Assembly: GCA_944381295.1 (NCBI GenBank)
Contig: CALWKP010000110.1
Span: 1-5,461, forward strand
Direction of reading: 5' to 3'
Length of the DNA stretch: 5,461 nt
Origin: an uncultured Clostridia bacterium
Lineage (GTDB): Bacteria > Bacillota > Clostridia > Oscillospirales > Acutalibacteraceae
Position 1 is the first letter of the stretch; each line of letters opens with the position of its first letter. The translations under genes and the position numbers were made by a program. Under the pieces are notes generated by a model. That model saw only the letters and a list, made by a program, of their open reading frames with translations, was not told where the DNA came from and did no database searches. Of this stretch, positions 4,962-5,461 are shown one piece after another.

Positions 4962-5392
4962 AGGCGCCCCTCCTTTTGCAGGGATGCCAGCAACGCATCG
5001 ACTGCTGTCCGAAGCTGGTCGCGGCAGACACGGTAGTCGTCCAATGTCCCGCCGTAAGGGTCGCTGATCCCGCTGCCGAGGATGAGGATTTTTTCTTCCG
5101 GAATACCGACCGATGCCAGTGCCCGGGCGTGTCCCGGCGTCATGACGGCGAACAGGTCAGTCCCGGCAAGGTCGGCCGCCGAAAGGCTCCTGGACCGGTG
5201 TCCCGAAAGGTCAAGCCCGATCTCGCGGCAGGCTTCTATGGCGTGGGCGCTCGCTGGCTGTCCCGCTGTTGTAGCCAAGCCCGCGCTCGAACAGTCTGCT
5301 TTCACTCCGCGCTGTTCTGCCAGGCTTCGGAACAGCGCTTCCGCCATCGGGCTGCGGCAGGTGTTTCCTGTACACAGAAATAGGATGTTCAA
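4958..5392 (-). CDS. Low-molecular-weight protein phosphatase, probably protein-arginine phosphatase (YwlE-like)
   Basis: A 144-residue cytosolic phosphatase of the low-molecular-weight PTP fold. The active-site loop C7-TGNTC-R13-S14 is intact, and the general-acid loop D111-P112-Y113 is present near the C-terminus. Position 11 is Thr, as in Bacillus YwlE, where this residue favours phosphoarginine; tyrosine-specific relatives usually carry Ile there. That suggests removal of McsB-type arginine phosphorylation, which in firmicutes marks proteins for ClpCP. The start is taken as TTG at 5392 because AAAGGAAG (5400-5407) lies seven bases upstream and this start places the nucleophile at residue 7 as in YwlE. 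The frame stays open upstream to the window edge, but that extension has no family resemblance. The stop overlaps the rimI GTG by four bases, so the two form an operon. The phosphatase fold is certain; arginine specificity is inferred from one residue. Confidence 0.9.
   Translation of the reverse strand: MNILFLCTGNTCRSPMAEALFRSLAEQRGVKADCSSAGLATTAGQPASAHAIEACREIGLDLSGHRSRSLSAADLAGTDLFAVMTPGHARALASVGIPEEKILILGSGISDPYGGTLDDYRVCRDQLRTAVDALLASLQKEGRL
4967..4977 (-). promoter_or_regulatory. Strong ribosome-binding site deciding the GTG start of rimI
   Basis: The minus strand reads AAAAGGAGGGG, containing a full AGGAGG seven bases before the GTG at 4961. It lies inside the last codons of the phosphatase gene. 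It makes the GTG start, rather than any later codon, the clear choice. Confidence 0.85.
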
Positions 5393-5399
5393 TTCCAGA

Positions 5400-5407
5400 C
5401 TTCCTTT
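5400..5407 (-). promoter_or_regulatory. Ribosome-binding site deciding the TTG start of the phosphatase gene
   Basis: The minus strand reads AAAGGAAG, seven bases before the TTG at 5392. This supports the rare TTG start over alternative upstream codons, and it begins just after the stop codon of the putative preceding gene. Confidence 0.65.
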
Positions 5408-5408
5408 C

Positions 5409-5461
5409 TTATCGGCTGTGCGGTTCCCTGCGGTACACCAGAAAATCAAACCCGATCTCTG
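5409..5461 (-). CDS. Possible 3' end of an upstream gene (16 residues visible)
   Basis: One minus-strand frame entering from the window edge reads EIGFDFLVYRREPHSR and stops at TAA (5409-5411), 16 bases before the phosphatase TTG. The hydrophobic strand followed by a basic tail looks like a real C-terminus, and the tight spacing fits an operon. Sixteen residues are too few to assign a family. The competing frames either stop earlier or continue into the phosphatase frame, so this is the best candidate, but it could be chance. Confidence 0.4.
   Translation of the reverse strand, partial: EIGFDFLVYRREPHSR

Noticed and set aside
5393..5449. Longer start for the phosphatase at 5449
   Set aside because: The added residues have no family similarity, and a well-spaced AAAGGAAG precedes the TTG at 5392, which places the catalytic Cys at residue 7.

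Overview
The window suggests a low-to-mid GC anaerobic firmicute, probably of the Clostridia/Oscillospiraceae type. The reasons are strong AAGGAG-like ribosome-binding sites, non-ATG starts, a YwlE-like phosphatase, a Clostridia-style cysteine-rich flavodoxin-fold protein, a GTP-type PEP carboxykinase, and a Rex-box-like operator of the clostridial form. This placement is an inference from gene content, not a taxonomic result.

Every supported gene is on the minus strand, so the window reads from right to left. At the right edge is the possible 3' tail of an unidentified gene (stop at 5409). Next comes a low-molecular-weight phosphatase with a TTG start (4958-5392), overlapping rimI by four bases (4500-4961, GTG start). 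A 144-base gap with a hairpin follows, then an AT-richer P-loop NTPase/kinase-like gene (3798-4355, GTG start). Next is a 355-base stretch of degenerate ~33-base tandem repeats (3443-3797). After it lie a cysteine-rich flavodoxin-fold oxidoreductase (2729-3442), tsaD (1680-2690) with a terminator overlapping its stop codon, and an AT-rich promoter region (1518-1679). The left end is pckG (1-1517), whose 3' end lies beyond the window.

Functionally there are three themes. RimI and TsaD are the usual neighbours of the tRNA t6A / ribosomal-protein acetylation cluster, but here they are separated by about 1.8 kb of unrelated sequence. The phosphatase carries the Thr of YwlE-type protein-arginine phosphatases. 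PEP carboxykinase has its own promoter with a near-perfect Rex-type palindrome upstream, which suggests control by NADH/NAD+ balance.

The most unusual part is 3439-3801. The DNA is a series of alternating short palindromes with a ~33-base period. On the minus strand the same stretch is one 120-codon frame of 11-residue Phe-led repeats. Its GTG overlaps the stop of the upstream kinase gene and its TGA overlaps the ATG of the downstream flavoprotein gene. A single in-frame TAG at 3520-3522 interrupts it. It could be a freshly broken repeat-protein gene, a recoded gene, or a non-coding palindromic array; the sequence alone does not decide.
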